Assembly (NCBI GenBank): GCA_030247555.1
Contig: JAOTSD010000010.1
Coordinates: 1 to 64,000 of the forward strand
Origin: Siculibacillus sp.
GTDB taxonomy: Bacteria; Pseudomonadota; Alphaproteobacteria; Rhizobiales; Ancalomicrobiaceae
Length of the DNA stretch: 64,000 bases
Reading direction: 5' to 3'
Part shown: positions 46,601 to 52,954 of the stretch, piece by piece
Layout of the letters: every line of letters begins with the position of its first letter
How positions within the stretch are numbered: the stretch's first letter is position 1
Notes under the pieces: generated by a model
Databases searched by the model: none
Seen by the model: the letters and a program-made list of their open reading frames with translations, nothing else
What the model was told of the DNA's origin: nothing
Program-made: the position numbers and the translations under genes

Positions 46601-47117
46601 GAACGGCGACAAGTGGGACGAGATGGAGCGCAAGGGCGAGCTTCAGAAGTGGCTTATGGACCTTGCCCTGTCCCGCGCGGGCATCCTCGGCGCGCTCGAC
46701 CCGCTCAATCAGGCGCGGATCGGCCTGCGCTATGGGCGCGACCTGACGAACCTCTACGCCGGGCCGCACGTCGCCTATTTCCTCGGCGCTGCGCAGGGAA
46801 TGCTCGCGCTGGCCGCGCCCGCCCGCGAGAACGAGAAGCCGAAGTTCGACGCCTACGGGAACCCGAAGCGCCCGTCGAACAATGCCGAGTGGAACGCCGC
46901 GCGCTCTGCCTATCAGGTGGTGGCGGCACCGGCCGCGACGTGGCTGCTCTCGTCGATCCCGGCGGCGGGACCGCTCACGGGCGCGGCGCTGAGCTACGGC
47001 ATGCAGAAGCTGTCGTCGCCCTCGGCGTCGGATGCCTTCGCGAACGTGCTCGTCGGCGAGAAGGACAGCCGCAAGCGGCTTCGCGAGCGAGAGCAGAAGA
47101 AAGCGCTCGGCGGCTGA
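40671..47117 (+). CDS. Giant phage-type polyvalent protein (2148 aa; DdrB/ParB-like, LPD1-like zincin, LPD38-like)
   Basis: A single 2148-codon gene filling 41% of the element. Residues 1-50 and 338-415 contain seven copies of a P-P-x-G-F-x-P-V motif. Residues 115-335 are Gly/Ala-rich and partly hydrophobic (ILGGVGGAVTGGLAGPVGAS), possibly membrane-active. Residues about 465-560 fit a DdrB-like ParB domain with LSGNGRVAAID. Residues about 940-1125 fit an LPD1-type metalloprotease, with HEWAH at 985-989 and a downstream Glu in PTEMLARAFE. Residues about 1690-2110 resemble the LPD38 region found at the end of large phage proteins, with hydrophobic helices. Such proteins are packaged and injected with phage DNA. 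The ribosome site is GAAGGA. Confidence 0.85.
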   Translation: MPNFADPRALTAPPPPGFEPMANVVPPPPPGFEPVSAAPKPPQGFEPVPTAESRNWLQRNIGDPLGRGWNQLQTGANVLGGEVGFYTPREVAEGVVQNAADQAFYPVQPSIAAAQKEINDAPTAWEAIKSAASNPRAVVQTAVESLPASGAAILGGVGGAVTGGLAGPVGASAGLMAGTGAVSGATEYASTIREVLADRGIPDTIDAIEAALQNPEIMAAAREKAALRAGSVGALDAATAGLAGRIMGPVARTVGRAGAPVAVQGLAGLAGETGAQMAGGAVGEAGAQLLSEGEIKKPGAVVVEAAAEIPGAIHDVPGAMLGRHIGEKVANRNEVAPAPPPGFVPPEAPPPPAGFVPVARSDARTPGAPGEARESATPLLPPEGFEPVAPRRREDTETPAVISSAPLPPEGFEPVSAPGSRVRVSTPDGSMSVDADWHVADLGGLRRAEGDLQPRQRDTRAASDLQVNEIAAHLDPSRLVESRESDRGAPIIDENGTILSGNGRVAAIDLAMTKNSDAHAAYVQAIRDRGFDVTGMGRPVLVRRVEGLTPDQKRDFAVRSNRDGKLAMSPGEQAAVDADLISPDLLGRIDTDTDAGLGSASNAEFVRKVLSRLPSAEQAAFLDPEGRLSQQGAKRLEAAVFARAYGDRDLITRAAETDAEGGASRALLGAAPAWAAMRAEADPHFDVTPALVQAVHDVAEMRRQGVKPEAFYGQTDAFAERNPTAELLARAFYDPAGRRAAAWGSVRDFLRSYADEATRRRNAEGDLFDDAATTPEGIIRDMLDRRGARASDPRAVALDGQIGKLEASGRNPDQLAKLKATRASIDGRADAASQMRAAEDRLYDTTLSTRVPRGGLAPSFMERSTSKGLSMFEQAFRDAGLDPDRARNMPAARQIETLSTLVRDKFGLAAVRDKGAKARDAIDQMLDAYRNVQFMAHALVMPNKAIGLGGRLSISLEKASGRYLGAYAPDTRTVHMPGRSNSFAHEWAHALDHYLLGKLFDGKSQPKAYLLSQEARARGLDPSGSVEAAFANLLNVVFHDRAEFAARLAHLETVSGDTDPATGKATKAALSAQAEIHRMRAGATGPLGVPSSDYARSVADFDPASRYWLKPTEMLARAFEAYVAHKVEAVGGDNAFVTKGDAAYLDTADRRLRETFPKDETRTAIFAAFDDVMTHVRNAGLFGTDEAAPRPADTDVVDPMHWFRMSADTPATSWPQEVRQEVNRLRNAIKNPREALRAGVSETAMNAGFDRSPSVATEYPLWTRAKDAATFPVFTMRGIMKTIVARAPDGARPFVQTLTDFFATDPGTGRTIGETYEEAVTRSARRDANELAAAIRSLGFKDHLTKDQTDQLRGLLLGEPHPDAPEAMVKLAGAVRRIYDRLWRENTDAGIEQGYVKDTGYLNRVLNDQAVFDAPERFEEQASKVYSILFDKEVRDDAGAIAPDELASRIAQVKQFQPQRLEIDAFRSAMDDVRAMGRELRRLQGAATPDTKAIEALSERLAARYEDLAALVRPEWSAVSAIRWKEGILQGNEFDFATRGPDGAATRSRTLPPEADRLLEDFYVADPLQAFQIYSMNSARKREYVSRFGVPVGGESDLNHLVNANGSKNGLRDTIAANPSRYDLATPTGRARVIAELTDVRTVNRQEMLLREAMRTGMNPEDIRTFRDLAERITGRRASGAPSWLRRLSTFFYAAGSLAMMPRAMWASVTEPLTAYFQTRDAQATLKGFIAYVSEARRSAQSVKDRQALAEAIGLTTSPYFEGVIAHQMSHGYSDSVNATRLLARMYERSGLTPITNAQRRAMMVSGWLYMRKLAETIRDTGTPEARREIARAEFRDLGVSDQMMPDFVDWVSQSRDLPTLADLGTRAGSVFQVAVTRFVDQTIQEPKRVDKPALALDPIGRLAFGLSAFNYRFMRSVHFAQILRGVRDTGSYRDAGAGPVSAVARGALPVAGTLAGGFALLIAGQFLTSIVRESLLNGDKWDEMERKGELQKWLMDLALSRAGILGALDPLNQARIGLRYGRDLTNLYAGPHVAYFLGAAQGMLALAAPARENEKPKFDAYGNPKRPSNNAEWNAARSAYQVVAAPAATWLLSSIPAAGPLTGAALSYGMQKLSSPSASDAFANVLVGEKDSRKRLREREQKKALGG

Positions 47118-47124
47118 AGCTCGA

Positions 47125-47286
47125 TCATCCGCCGAACCGATGCGTGGACCCGGTCCCGACAAGCCCGAGGGCGTCGAGGCCGTGAACCACCCACGCCACG
47201 GCCGCGATCGCGAAGACGCCGAGGACCACTGCACCGATGAATTTTCCGAGGAACCAGAGCCCGAACTTCGTGTCCTCGTCCAGCAT
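47125..47286 (-). CDS. Small membrane protein of the element (53 aa)
   Basis: A 53-residue protein with an AAGGAGGAT ribosome site 6 bases before the ATG at 47286. After a charged start (MLDEDTKFG) it has one long hydrophobic segment (LGKFIGAVVLGVFAIAAVAWVV). It is convergent with the giant gene, ending 7 bases from it. Small membrane proteins on mobile elements often act in superinfection exclusion or as holin-like factors, but nothing here decides. Confidence 0.65.
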   Translation of the reverse strand: MLDEDTKFGLWFLGKFIGAVVLGVFAIAAVAWVVHGLDALGLVGTGSTHRFGG

Positions 47287-47413
47287 GGCCCGATCCTCCT
47301 TGCCGTGGTGCACCCACGCCGCACCGCATCACTGTTGGATAACTCTCGGTGCAGATTGACGGACTGTATCGCGTAGGTAGGCTTTGCCATAGTCCAAAAC
47401 CTATGGTGACACC

Positions 47414-47878
47414 ATGAGCCCCCGCGTCCTTGCCGTCCCGGCCGCCCTTGCCGCCGCTCTCTCGTTGTCCGCGTGCATGACCACGCAGGAAGTCCCGATG
47501 GCGCCGAACGTCCTTCGGCTCGACACGCAGGCGAGCGGCTTCGCCTACATCGGCCAGACCGTCCCGGCGACCATGCGCCTCGCCGCAAAGCGCACGCTCG
47601 AAGCCGGGTACACGCATTTCCGGCTCGATCAAGTTGCATCGTCGCAAGGGTCACAGGTCACGGGCGCGTCGAGCACATTCAACGGCTCTGGTCAGGCGTG
47701 GGGCTATGGAAACTCGGCGTGGGGCACCATGTCCGGGCACGGACACACGACCGTCTGGCGCAAGCCCACATCCAACGTCGGCGTCACCGTCATCATGTTC
47801 CGCGCGAACGATCCCGGCGCGCGAGACGCCTTCAAGGCCGAGGACATCCTGAAGAGGTACCCCAAAGAGGCGTTCTGA
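47414..47878 (+). CDS. Lipoprotein, CC0125/CC1285-like
   Basis: A 154-residue exported lipoprotein: signal peptide with lipobox LSAC (Cys at about residue 21). The mature part FAYIGQTVPATMRLAAKRTLEAGYTHFRLDQ resembles the Caulobacter CC0125/CC1285 lipoprotein family, in which a conserved helix ends in an aromatic GY-x-x-F. The middle is Gly/Ser-rich (GSGQAWGYGNSAWGTMSGHGH). The start codon sits in a perfect palindrome ATGGTGACACCAT (47403-47415), with no clear ribosome site. As cargo of the element it may alter the host envelope. Confidence 0.75.
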   Translation: MSPRVLAVPAALAAALSLSACMTTQEVPMAPNVLRLDTQASGFAYIGQTVPATMRLAAKRTLEAGYTHFRLDQVASSQGSQVTGASSTFNGSGQAWGYGNSAWGTMSGHGHTTVWRKPTSNVGVTVIMFRANDPGARDAFKAEDILKRYPKEAF

Positions 47879-47891
47879 GCTCAAAAGCCCG

Positions 47892-48326
47892 TCAGCCATC
47901 CGAGCGGGATCGCGCGCCCAATGCGGCTCGCACGAGTTTCCGCACGCGCTCGATGTGCGCCTCGGTCCCGAGATCGGAGCGCCCGGTGCAAGCCCGCGAA
48001 TGCTCGGCGACCACATCCTTCGCGGCGGTTTGAACCTTCACCCCCTGCTCGACCCGAGCAAGGGCCAGCACGGCGAGGGCGTCGTCGGTCAACGCCGTCG
48101 CGGCGCCCTGCTCATCCCGGACGACGAACCGCCCGCTGCGACGCGGACGCCCACGAGGCTTGCCCGTTGCGTTCTCCTCCCGGCCCGGCTTGTTCACGGT
48201 GAGCACGATCGATCCGTCCAAGCCCGGCGGGATCGGCTGGTGGACTTCGACCACCCAACGCTTCTCGATCACCCTCGCCGGTCCCTGCACAGGCGCGAAG
48301 TCGTCATCGTCTTCGGCGGCGCTCAT
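47892..48326 (-). CDS. Hypothetical protein co-transcribed with the integrase (144 aa)
   Basis: A 144-residue protein whose ATG overlaps the integrase stop (ATGA). It is acidic at the start and has a basic central loop (TGKPRGRPRRSGRFVV) reminiscent of an AT-hook, followed by helical segments including EAHIERVRKLVRAAL. No family recognised. The position suggests a partner of the integrase or a DNA-bending factor. Confidence 0.65.
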   Translation of the reverse strand: MSAAEDDDDFAPVQGPARVIEKRWVVEVHQPIPPGLDGSIVLTVNKPGREENATGKPRGRPRRSGRFVVRDEQGAATALTDDALAVLALARVEQGVKVQTAAKDVVAEHSRACTGRSDLGTEAHIERVRKLVRAALGARSRSDG

Positions 48327-49711
48327 GACACGACCTTGAGCTTCGACGCCGGGACGGGCGCGAGGGGCACCAGCGCCCGACGAGCCAGTTCCTCGGTTAC
48401 GTCGAGGATGTGGCTGGAATAGTGCTTCTCGATCATCGCCGTGCTGGTGTCGTGCAGCGCCGCGACGATGCGCACCGGAACGTTCGCCCGCAGCGCCCGT
48501 ACGATCGAGGAGTGCCGGAGCGCATAAGGGTCGGTGTCCTCCGGGACCCCGGCGACCTTGAGCGCCGGCTTCCACGGGCGTGTCATCTCGGCCGCCGAAG
48601 TCCAAGCGCCGCGCGCGACGGGCTCCCAATGGGTCGGCGTCGTCTGCTTGTGCCGCCAACGCTCCAACAGGGGCTCGTGCCCCTTCCGACCGTTGAGCGC
48701 CGGTACGAGGCGTTCGAGAACGTCGTCTCCGACCGGGACGGCGATCTTCGGCTTGATCCGCGCCGACCGCCCCTTCTGGGCGGGCGTGACCATGATGCGC
48801 CCGGACTGTACTTGGACGTCGGCGACCGTCGCCTTGGCGATCTGTGAGAACCGCGCGCCGGTCGCGGCCAACAAGAGGACGAGCCGCCCGAAATCTCCGT
48901 TCGGATCGATCGAGAACGCCGCCTCGACCACGCTCCGCACATCGGCGTCGGTCAGGATCTGGTGCCGGGTCTCCGTCGCATCGGCGATCGCCCGTGTCCC
49001 GACCTTGATCTCGGCCGCGACGTGTCCCGGCAGCTCTCGGCGATGCAGTTCGGCCGCGCCGTTGAGCGCGGCACGGACGTCGTTCAGAAGTCGATTGACC
49101 GAGGCGGGCGCGAGGATGGACGTCGGCGGGCGCCCACGCCGCTTGGGAGCCTTCTCTTCAGCGCCTTCAACCTCGCCGTCAGCCGCCGCAGTAGCGCCGA
49201 GGCCCTTCCTCCACTTCAGGATCGCCGTCGCCGTCAGCCGCCGCAATGGCGTCGCTGCGAAGGTCTTGTCCGAGAGCGCATGCAGCCGCAGGCGGGACGC
49301 CGCGTCGTCGCCCCGGCGCTTCGACCGCGCCAGCCTTGCCGCGATGTAGGTCTCGATGGCGGTCCCGACGGTCGGATCACCAGACCGACCATCTTCTTGC
49401 TGCGCTTCGAGTGCCGAAAGGCGTTCGCGCGCCCAAGTCATCGCCCGCGTCACGCCCTGCGAGAACGAGAAGGTGTCCGCGTCGGCCCCGGCGTCGTCGG
49501 CGGTCCCGAGGCGTTCTTCGAGGCGCTTGCCGTTCAGCGCCAGCTTCGCGACCCACGCGCCGGGACCCTTCTCGGCCTTCCGGTATCCGAGGGAGACGCC
49601 ACCGCGACCACCCGCGACGTTCGTCCAGTACGGATTGCGACGCGGAGCGAGCTTGGCGCGCTTCGCGGGCGTGTCGATCGGACTGTTCGGTGTCCTCGGT
49701 GTCCTAGCCAT
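48323..49711 (-). CDS. Tyrosine-family site-specific integrase
   Basis: A 462-residue phage-type integrase. Arm-binding and core-binding regions fill the first 240 residues, with a Lys/Arg/Pro-rich insertion (EEKAPKRRGRPP) near 185-196. The catalytic domain has R287 in ATGARFSQIAKA, R399 in YALRHSSIVRAL, H420 in ALHDTSTAMIEKHY and nucleophile Y431. The first His of H-x-x-R is Tyr (Y396), a variant seen in some family members. The ATG at 49711 has GAGGCGG upstream. It lies 134 bases from attR and integrates at tRNA-Glu, as the att repeats show. Confidence 0.95.
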   Translation of the reverse strand: MARTPRTPNSPIDTPAKRAKLAPRRNPYWTNVAGGRGGVSLGYRKAEKGPGAWVAKLALNGKRLEERLGTADDAGADADTFSFSQGVTRAMTWARERLSALEAQQEDGRSGDPTVGTAIETYIAARLARSKRRGDDAASRLRLHALSDKTFAATPLRRLTATAILKWRKGLGATAAADGEVEGAEEKAPKRRGRPPTSILAPASVNRLLNDVRAALNGAAELHRRELPGHVAAEIKVGTRAIADATETRHQILTDADVRSVVEAAFSIDPNGDFGRLVLLLAATGARFSQIAKATVADVQVQSGRIMVTPAQKGRSARIKPKIAVPVGDDVLERLVPALNGRKGHEPLLERWRHKQTTPTHWEPVARGAWTSAAEMTRPWKPALKVAGVPEDTDPYALRHSSIVRALRANVPVRIVAALHDTSTAMIEKHYSSHILDVTEELARRALVPLAPVPASKLKVVS

Positions 49712-49729
49712 TTTCCGCCTCGAACTTTC

Positions 49730-49751
49730 ATCCCACACAGCGTCCCACACA
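49730..49751. promoter_or_regulatory. Right arm-type integrase sites
   Basis: ATCCCACACA (49730-49739) and GTCCCACACA (49742-49751) repeat the pair found at 34347-34369. They also lie in the leader of the integrase gene, so integrase may regulate itself. Confidence 0.55.
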
Positions 49752-49844
49752 GACGCCCCTGACGGTCCTGACAAATATGTACTGTTTTTATTGAAAAAAC
49801 TAGGCTACGTCGTGTCAGAGACGTTAAAAATGTCCCTGATATAA

Positions 49845-49890
49845 CCCTCTCACGGCGAAAACAGGGGTTCGAGTCCCCTAGGGAGCGCCA
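49845..49890 (+). repeat. attR core: 46-bp copy of the tRNA-Glu 3' end
   Basis: Identical to 34247-34292. It is not a functional tRNA because the 5' half is absent. Chromosomal sequence resumes at 49891. Confidence 0.95.
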
Positions 49891-50099
49891 CCTTTTCCGC
49901 ACCCATATTGATGTTCCTCGGCTTTTTCGCCGTGTTTCCGAACGCCGGCGAACCGGTTCGGAAACCGTCGATCGTGCGGGGGCCGCATCATCACCACCGC
50001 AACACCGGCGAGCCGGGCGGGCACGGCGACGGGCGGCTTCGAACCGGTCGCCGTTCGTCGTAGACTGGTCGCCGGCACGATCTTGGCGGAGTGACGAAC

Positions 50100-50492
50100 A
50101 TGGACCGTTTCACCGGCGGTTGCCTGTGCGGCGACGTCCGGCTGGTGGCGACCGGTCGGCCCCACCGGGTCGGCATCTGCCACTGTCTCGATTGCCGCAA
50201 GCATCACGGGGCGTTGTTCCACGCCTCCGCCGTGTTCCCCGAGGACGCGGTGACGGTCGAGGGCGAGACCCGCGCCCATGCCGGGCGGCACTTCTGCCCC
50301 CGCTGCGGCTCGTCGGTCTTCTCCCGCACCGGCGACGAGATCGAGGTCAATCTCGGGTCGCTCGACGCCCCCGATCAACTGACGCCGACCTACGAGCTCT
50401 GGACCATCCGGCGCGAATCCTGGCTGCCGCCGTTTCCGCTCGCCCACCACCACGAGCGCGATCGCGACCCCTCGAGCCGTTCCGAAGATTGA
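50100..50492 (+). CDS. GFA-family (Mss4-like fold) zinc protein
   Basis: A 130-residue protein of the glutathione-dependent formaldehyde-activating (GFA) family. Zinc-binding cysteines are GGCLCGDVR, GICHCLDCRK and FCPRCGSS, the full set for two zinc sites. Despite the name, most members have no proven activity on S-hydroxymethylglutathione. The ATG at 50100 has GGAG 8 bases upstream. It stands alone just outside the integrated element. Confidence 0.87.
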   Translation: MDRFTGGCLCGDVRLVATGRPHRVGICHCLDCRKHHGALFHASAVFPEDAVTVEGETRAHAGRHFCPRCGSSVFSRTGDEIEVNLGSLDAPDQLTPTYELWTIRRESWLPPFPLAHHHERDRDPSSRSED

Positions 50493-50580
50493 CGCGATCG
50501 CGAACACTCCGCGACCGCCGCCGAACCTTCACGCGGGCCCTGCCGGGTCGGTGGCGCGGCGTCCCGGCGGGAACCACGCC

Positions 50581-50865
50581 TCAACGCTCGTTGTAGACCT
50601 GATCCGTCGCCGAGAAGATGTTGGCGAAGGTGAACTTCTTGGTCACGATCGTGATCTCGTCGGAAGAGCCCGGAAAGAAGGTGATCGTCACCGTGCCCCC
50701 ATCGAAGTCGTCGACGCGACCGACCGCCCCCGCCTTCAGCAGGTTCTCGATGTTTTCCGGCTTCTGGAGACCCGAGCGTGGGCTGATGGTGATGTACTCG
50801 TTGTTGCGCATCCGGATGTCGAGCTGGATGACGATCTTCTGATTCTTGAAAAAGACCGGAAGCAT
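50581..50865 (-). CDS. Hypothetical protein upstream of the sox locus (94 aa)
   Basis: A 94-residue protein without signal peptide or cysteine: MLPVFFKNQKIVIQLDIRMR, then IENLLKAGAVGRVDDFDGGTVTITFFPG, beta-rich with a Phe/Lys-rich end. No family recognised. The base composition is less GC-rich than its neighbours. It is on the same strand as, and downstream of, soxS, so it may be part of a short leftward unit facing soxVW. Confidence 0.6.
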   Translation of the reverse strand: MLPVFFKNQKIVIQLDIRMRNNEYITISPRSGLQKPENIENLLKAGAVGRVDDFDGGTVTITFFPGSSDEITIVTKKFTFANIFSATDQVYNER

Positions 50866-50989
50866 GACGAACCCCGCCGAAAACGGTGTGAGATGAAAAC
50901 CGAGCCCGAAAACGCGGGCCGCGTCGAATGTCCGCGGCGATGATCGCCGAAGCCTCCGCCGATCACAATCCCCGAAGCCGCGCCCGGCC

Positions 50990-51358
50990 TCATTTCTCCG
51001 GCAGTTTCGCCAGCATCGTGCCGAGCGCCGCGTAGAAGAAGTCCTCGCCGGGATAGCCGCGCAGCCGGGCGATCTCGCGCCCGCCGTCGACGAGCACGAA
51101 GGTCGGCGTGATGCGTTCCGGGGTGACGAAACGCAGATCGTCGGGAAAAGCCTTCTCGTTGTCGACGCGCCGCAGCGGCGCCCGCTTGCCCTCGTCGGTC
51201 CGGTCGTAGAGCCGCCCGACCTCCTTCTCGAATCGGACGCAGAACGGACACCCGGCCTTCTCGATCACGATGAGTTCGGCCGCCGCCACCGCTCCCGCGC
51301 CCGGTGCGAGGAAGGCGGCGAGGCCGGCGAGAAGGATCAGAAAGCGTGGCGCGGACAT
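50990..51358 (-). CDS. soxS: Periplasmic thioredoxin SoxS
   Basis: A 122-residue thioredoxin-fold protein with a Sec signal peptide (cleavage after GAVAAAE region). The redox motif is CPFC in VIEKAGCPFCVRFEKEVG and the cis-Pro is in RITPTFVLVDGG. SoxS keeps the SoxY carrier cysteine reduced. It is divergent from soxV/soxW, as in classical sox gene clusters. Missing from it is any membrane anchor beyond the signal peptide. Confidence 0.88.
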   Translation of the reverse strand: MSAPRFLILLAGLAAFLAPGAGAVAAAELIVIEKAGCPFCVRFEKEVGRLYDRTDEGKRAPLRRVDNEKAFPDDLRFVTPERITPTFVLVDGGREIARLRGYPGEDFFYAALGTMLAKLPEK

Positions 51359-51505
51359 CGAAGATCCCGAAAGATGAACTTCGGCCGGAGAAGAACACGG
51401 ACGACGGCGGGCGCGTGATCACGTTCGCGTCAGCCCGGTTGAAGCCCACGCCCCCCTCCGGCACACTACGTATCAGAAAAGCAAGATGTATCGCGGGGAA
51501 ACGTC

Positions 51506-52240
51506 ATGGGTTTCGAGGTCGGCCTCGGCAGCGCCTTCGTCGCCGGCCTGCTCGCCTTCATATCGCCCTGCATCCTGCCGATGGTGCCGATCTTCCTGTG
51601 CTACGTCACCGGGCTCGGTGTCGCCGAGCTCGAAGCAGAGGACGGCTCGGTGAGCGCGCGGCGCATGTTGCCGCCGGCGCTGGCCTTCGTCGCCGGCTTC
51701 ACCGCCGTCTTCGTCGCCCTCGGCGCCACGGCGTCGAGCATCGGCAGACTCCTCAACGAGCACCTCGCCCTCGCCGGGTCGATCGCCGGCATCGTCACCA
51801 TCGCCATGGGACTGCATTTCCTCGGCGTGGTGCGGATCCCCTTCCTCTACCGCTCCGCCGGCGTACAGGTCACGACGCGCCCGACCACCCTCTTCGGTGC
51901 CTTCGTCTTCGGCCTCGCCTTCGCCTTCGGCTGGAGCCCCTGTGCCGGCCCGGTACTGGCCGCGGTGCTGTTCCTCGCCTCGGCGGAGAGTTCGGTGGCG
52001 CGCGGCAGTCTGCTGCTCTTCGCCTATGCCGCCGGCACCGGCATCCCCTTCCTGATCACCGCCGCCTTCGCCGGCACGTTCCTCGGCGCGCTGAAGCGCT
52101 TCCGCCGCCACTTGCCGACGGTGGAGAAGGTGACCGGCGGCTTCCTCGTCGCTCTCGGCCTGGTGCTCTTCTCCGGCCGCATGACCGACGTGTCGGAATG
52201 GTTGCTCGATGCCTTTCCCGTCCTCGGCCGCATCGGCTGA
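51506..52240 (+). CDS. soxV: CcdA/DsbD-like thiol transporter SoxV
   Basis: A 244-residue membrane protein of the CcdA family with six hydrophobic helices. The two redox cysteines are in FISPCILPMVP (helix 1) and GWSPCAGPVL (helix 4), both in the expected S/P-C-x-x-P setting. It carries electrons from cytoplasmic thioredoxin to periplasmic SoxS/SoxW. The ATG at 51506 follows a GGGGAAA site. soxW starts 18 bases after its stop. Confidence 0.92.
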   Translation: MGFEVGLGSAFVAGLLAFISPCILPMVPIFLCYVTGLGVAELEAEDGSVSARRMLPPALAFVAGFTAVFVALGATASSIGRLLNEHLALAGSIAGIVTIAMGLHFLGVVRIPFLYRSAGVQVTTRPTTLFGAFVFGLAFAFGWSPCAGPVLAAVLFLASAESSVARGSLLLFAYAAGTGIPFLITAAFAGTFLGALKRFRRHLPTVEKVTGGFLVALGLVLFSGRMTDVSEWLLDAFPVLGRIG

Positions 52241-52258
52241 AATCGGAGGAACCCGTCC

Positions 52259-52831
52259 ATGACGACCTTCGCCCCCACCCGCCGCGCCGTCCTCGCCGCC
52301 GGTCTCGCCGTCCCCTTCGTGGCCTCCCCCGTCCGCGCCGTGCAGACCGAGGACGGGCGCTTCCACGAACCGTGGTTCGTCGAGACCTTCCTCGATCTCG
52401 CCGAGGACGTCGCCGAGGCGACCGCCGCCGGCCGACGCTACGCCGTGGTGTGGGAGCAGCGCGGCTGCCCCTTCTGTCGCGACATGCACACCGTCCACTT
52501 CGCCGATCCGGCGATCACCGACTACGTGCGCTCGAATTTCGACGTTCTCCAACTCGACCTGCACGGCGCTCGCGAGGTCACCGACTTCGACGGCACCAAG
52601 CTCACCGAGAAGGCCTTCGCCGCGCGCTACGGCATCCGTCTCACCCCGACGGTCCAGTTCTTCCCGGAGAGCGCCGAAGGTCTCGCGGGAAAGGCCCCGA
52701 CGGCGCGCGAGGTCGCCCGCATGCCCGGCCTGCTGCCGCCGCGCGATTTCCTCGCGATCTTCCACTACGTCCGCGAGAAGGCCTACGAGCGCATGTCTTT
52801 CCCCGACTTCGCCCGGACGCAGGCGGGCTGA
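52259..52831 (+). CDS. soxW: Periplasmic thioredoxin SoxW
   Basis: A 190-residue thioredoxin-fold protein with a Tat-like N-terminus (TRRAVLAAGLAVPFVASPVRA), redox motif CPFC in WEQRGCPFCRDMHTVHF, and a cis-Pro in RLTPTVQFFPE. It receives electrons from SoxV. The C-terminal LLPPRDFLAIFHYVREKAYE is typical for SoxW. Confidence 0.9.
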   Translation: MTTFAPTRRAVLAAGLAVPFVASPVRAVQTEDGRFHEPWFVETFLDLAEDVAEATAAGRRYAVVWEQRGCPFCRDMHTVHFADPAITDYVRSNFDVLQLDLHGAREVTDFDGTKLTEKAFAARYGIRLTPTVQFFPESAEGLAGKAPTAREVARMPGLLPPRDFLAIFHYVREKAYERMSFPDFARTQAG

Positions 52832-52954
52832 GGCCACGCGCGAAGCTCCCGCGCCGCGGCGACCGGTCGACCACCCCCCGGGACCCTCCCGATCGGCCCC
52901 GCGGTGGTGGAGCACCGCGTGGACAAACGCCGGCCGCTCGTCCAATTTCCGCAC

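Larger units (their letters stand above)
34247..49890. mobile_element. 15.6-kb integrated element (satellite-like, tRNA-Glu)
   Basis: Bounded by 46-bp direct repeats of the tRNA-Glu 3' end at 34247-34292 and 49845-49890, with a tyrosine integrase next to the right copy. It carries two leftward small genes at the left end, a rightward block (HGGxSTP-like protein, HTH protein, primase-helicase, two hypotheticals, a 2148-aa polyvalent protein, a lipoprotein) and a leftward integrase operon. No terminase, portal, capsid, tail or lysis gene and no conjugation gene is seen. This suits a phage satellite or a self-replicating island rather than a complete prophage; a decayed prophage is the alternative. 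Confidence 0.88.

Noticed and set aside
49845..49890. A second tRNA-Glu gene
   Set aside because: Only the 3' 46 bases are present, with no acceptor 5' strand or D arm; it is the attachment-site copy.
34247..49890. A complete prophage or integrative conjugative element
   Set aside because: No terminase, portal, capsid, tail, lysis, relaxase or type IV secretion gene is seen in the 15.6 kb.
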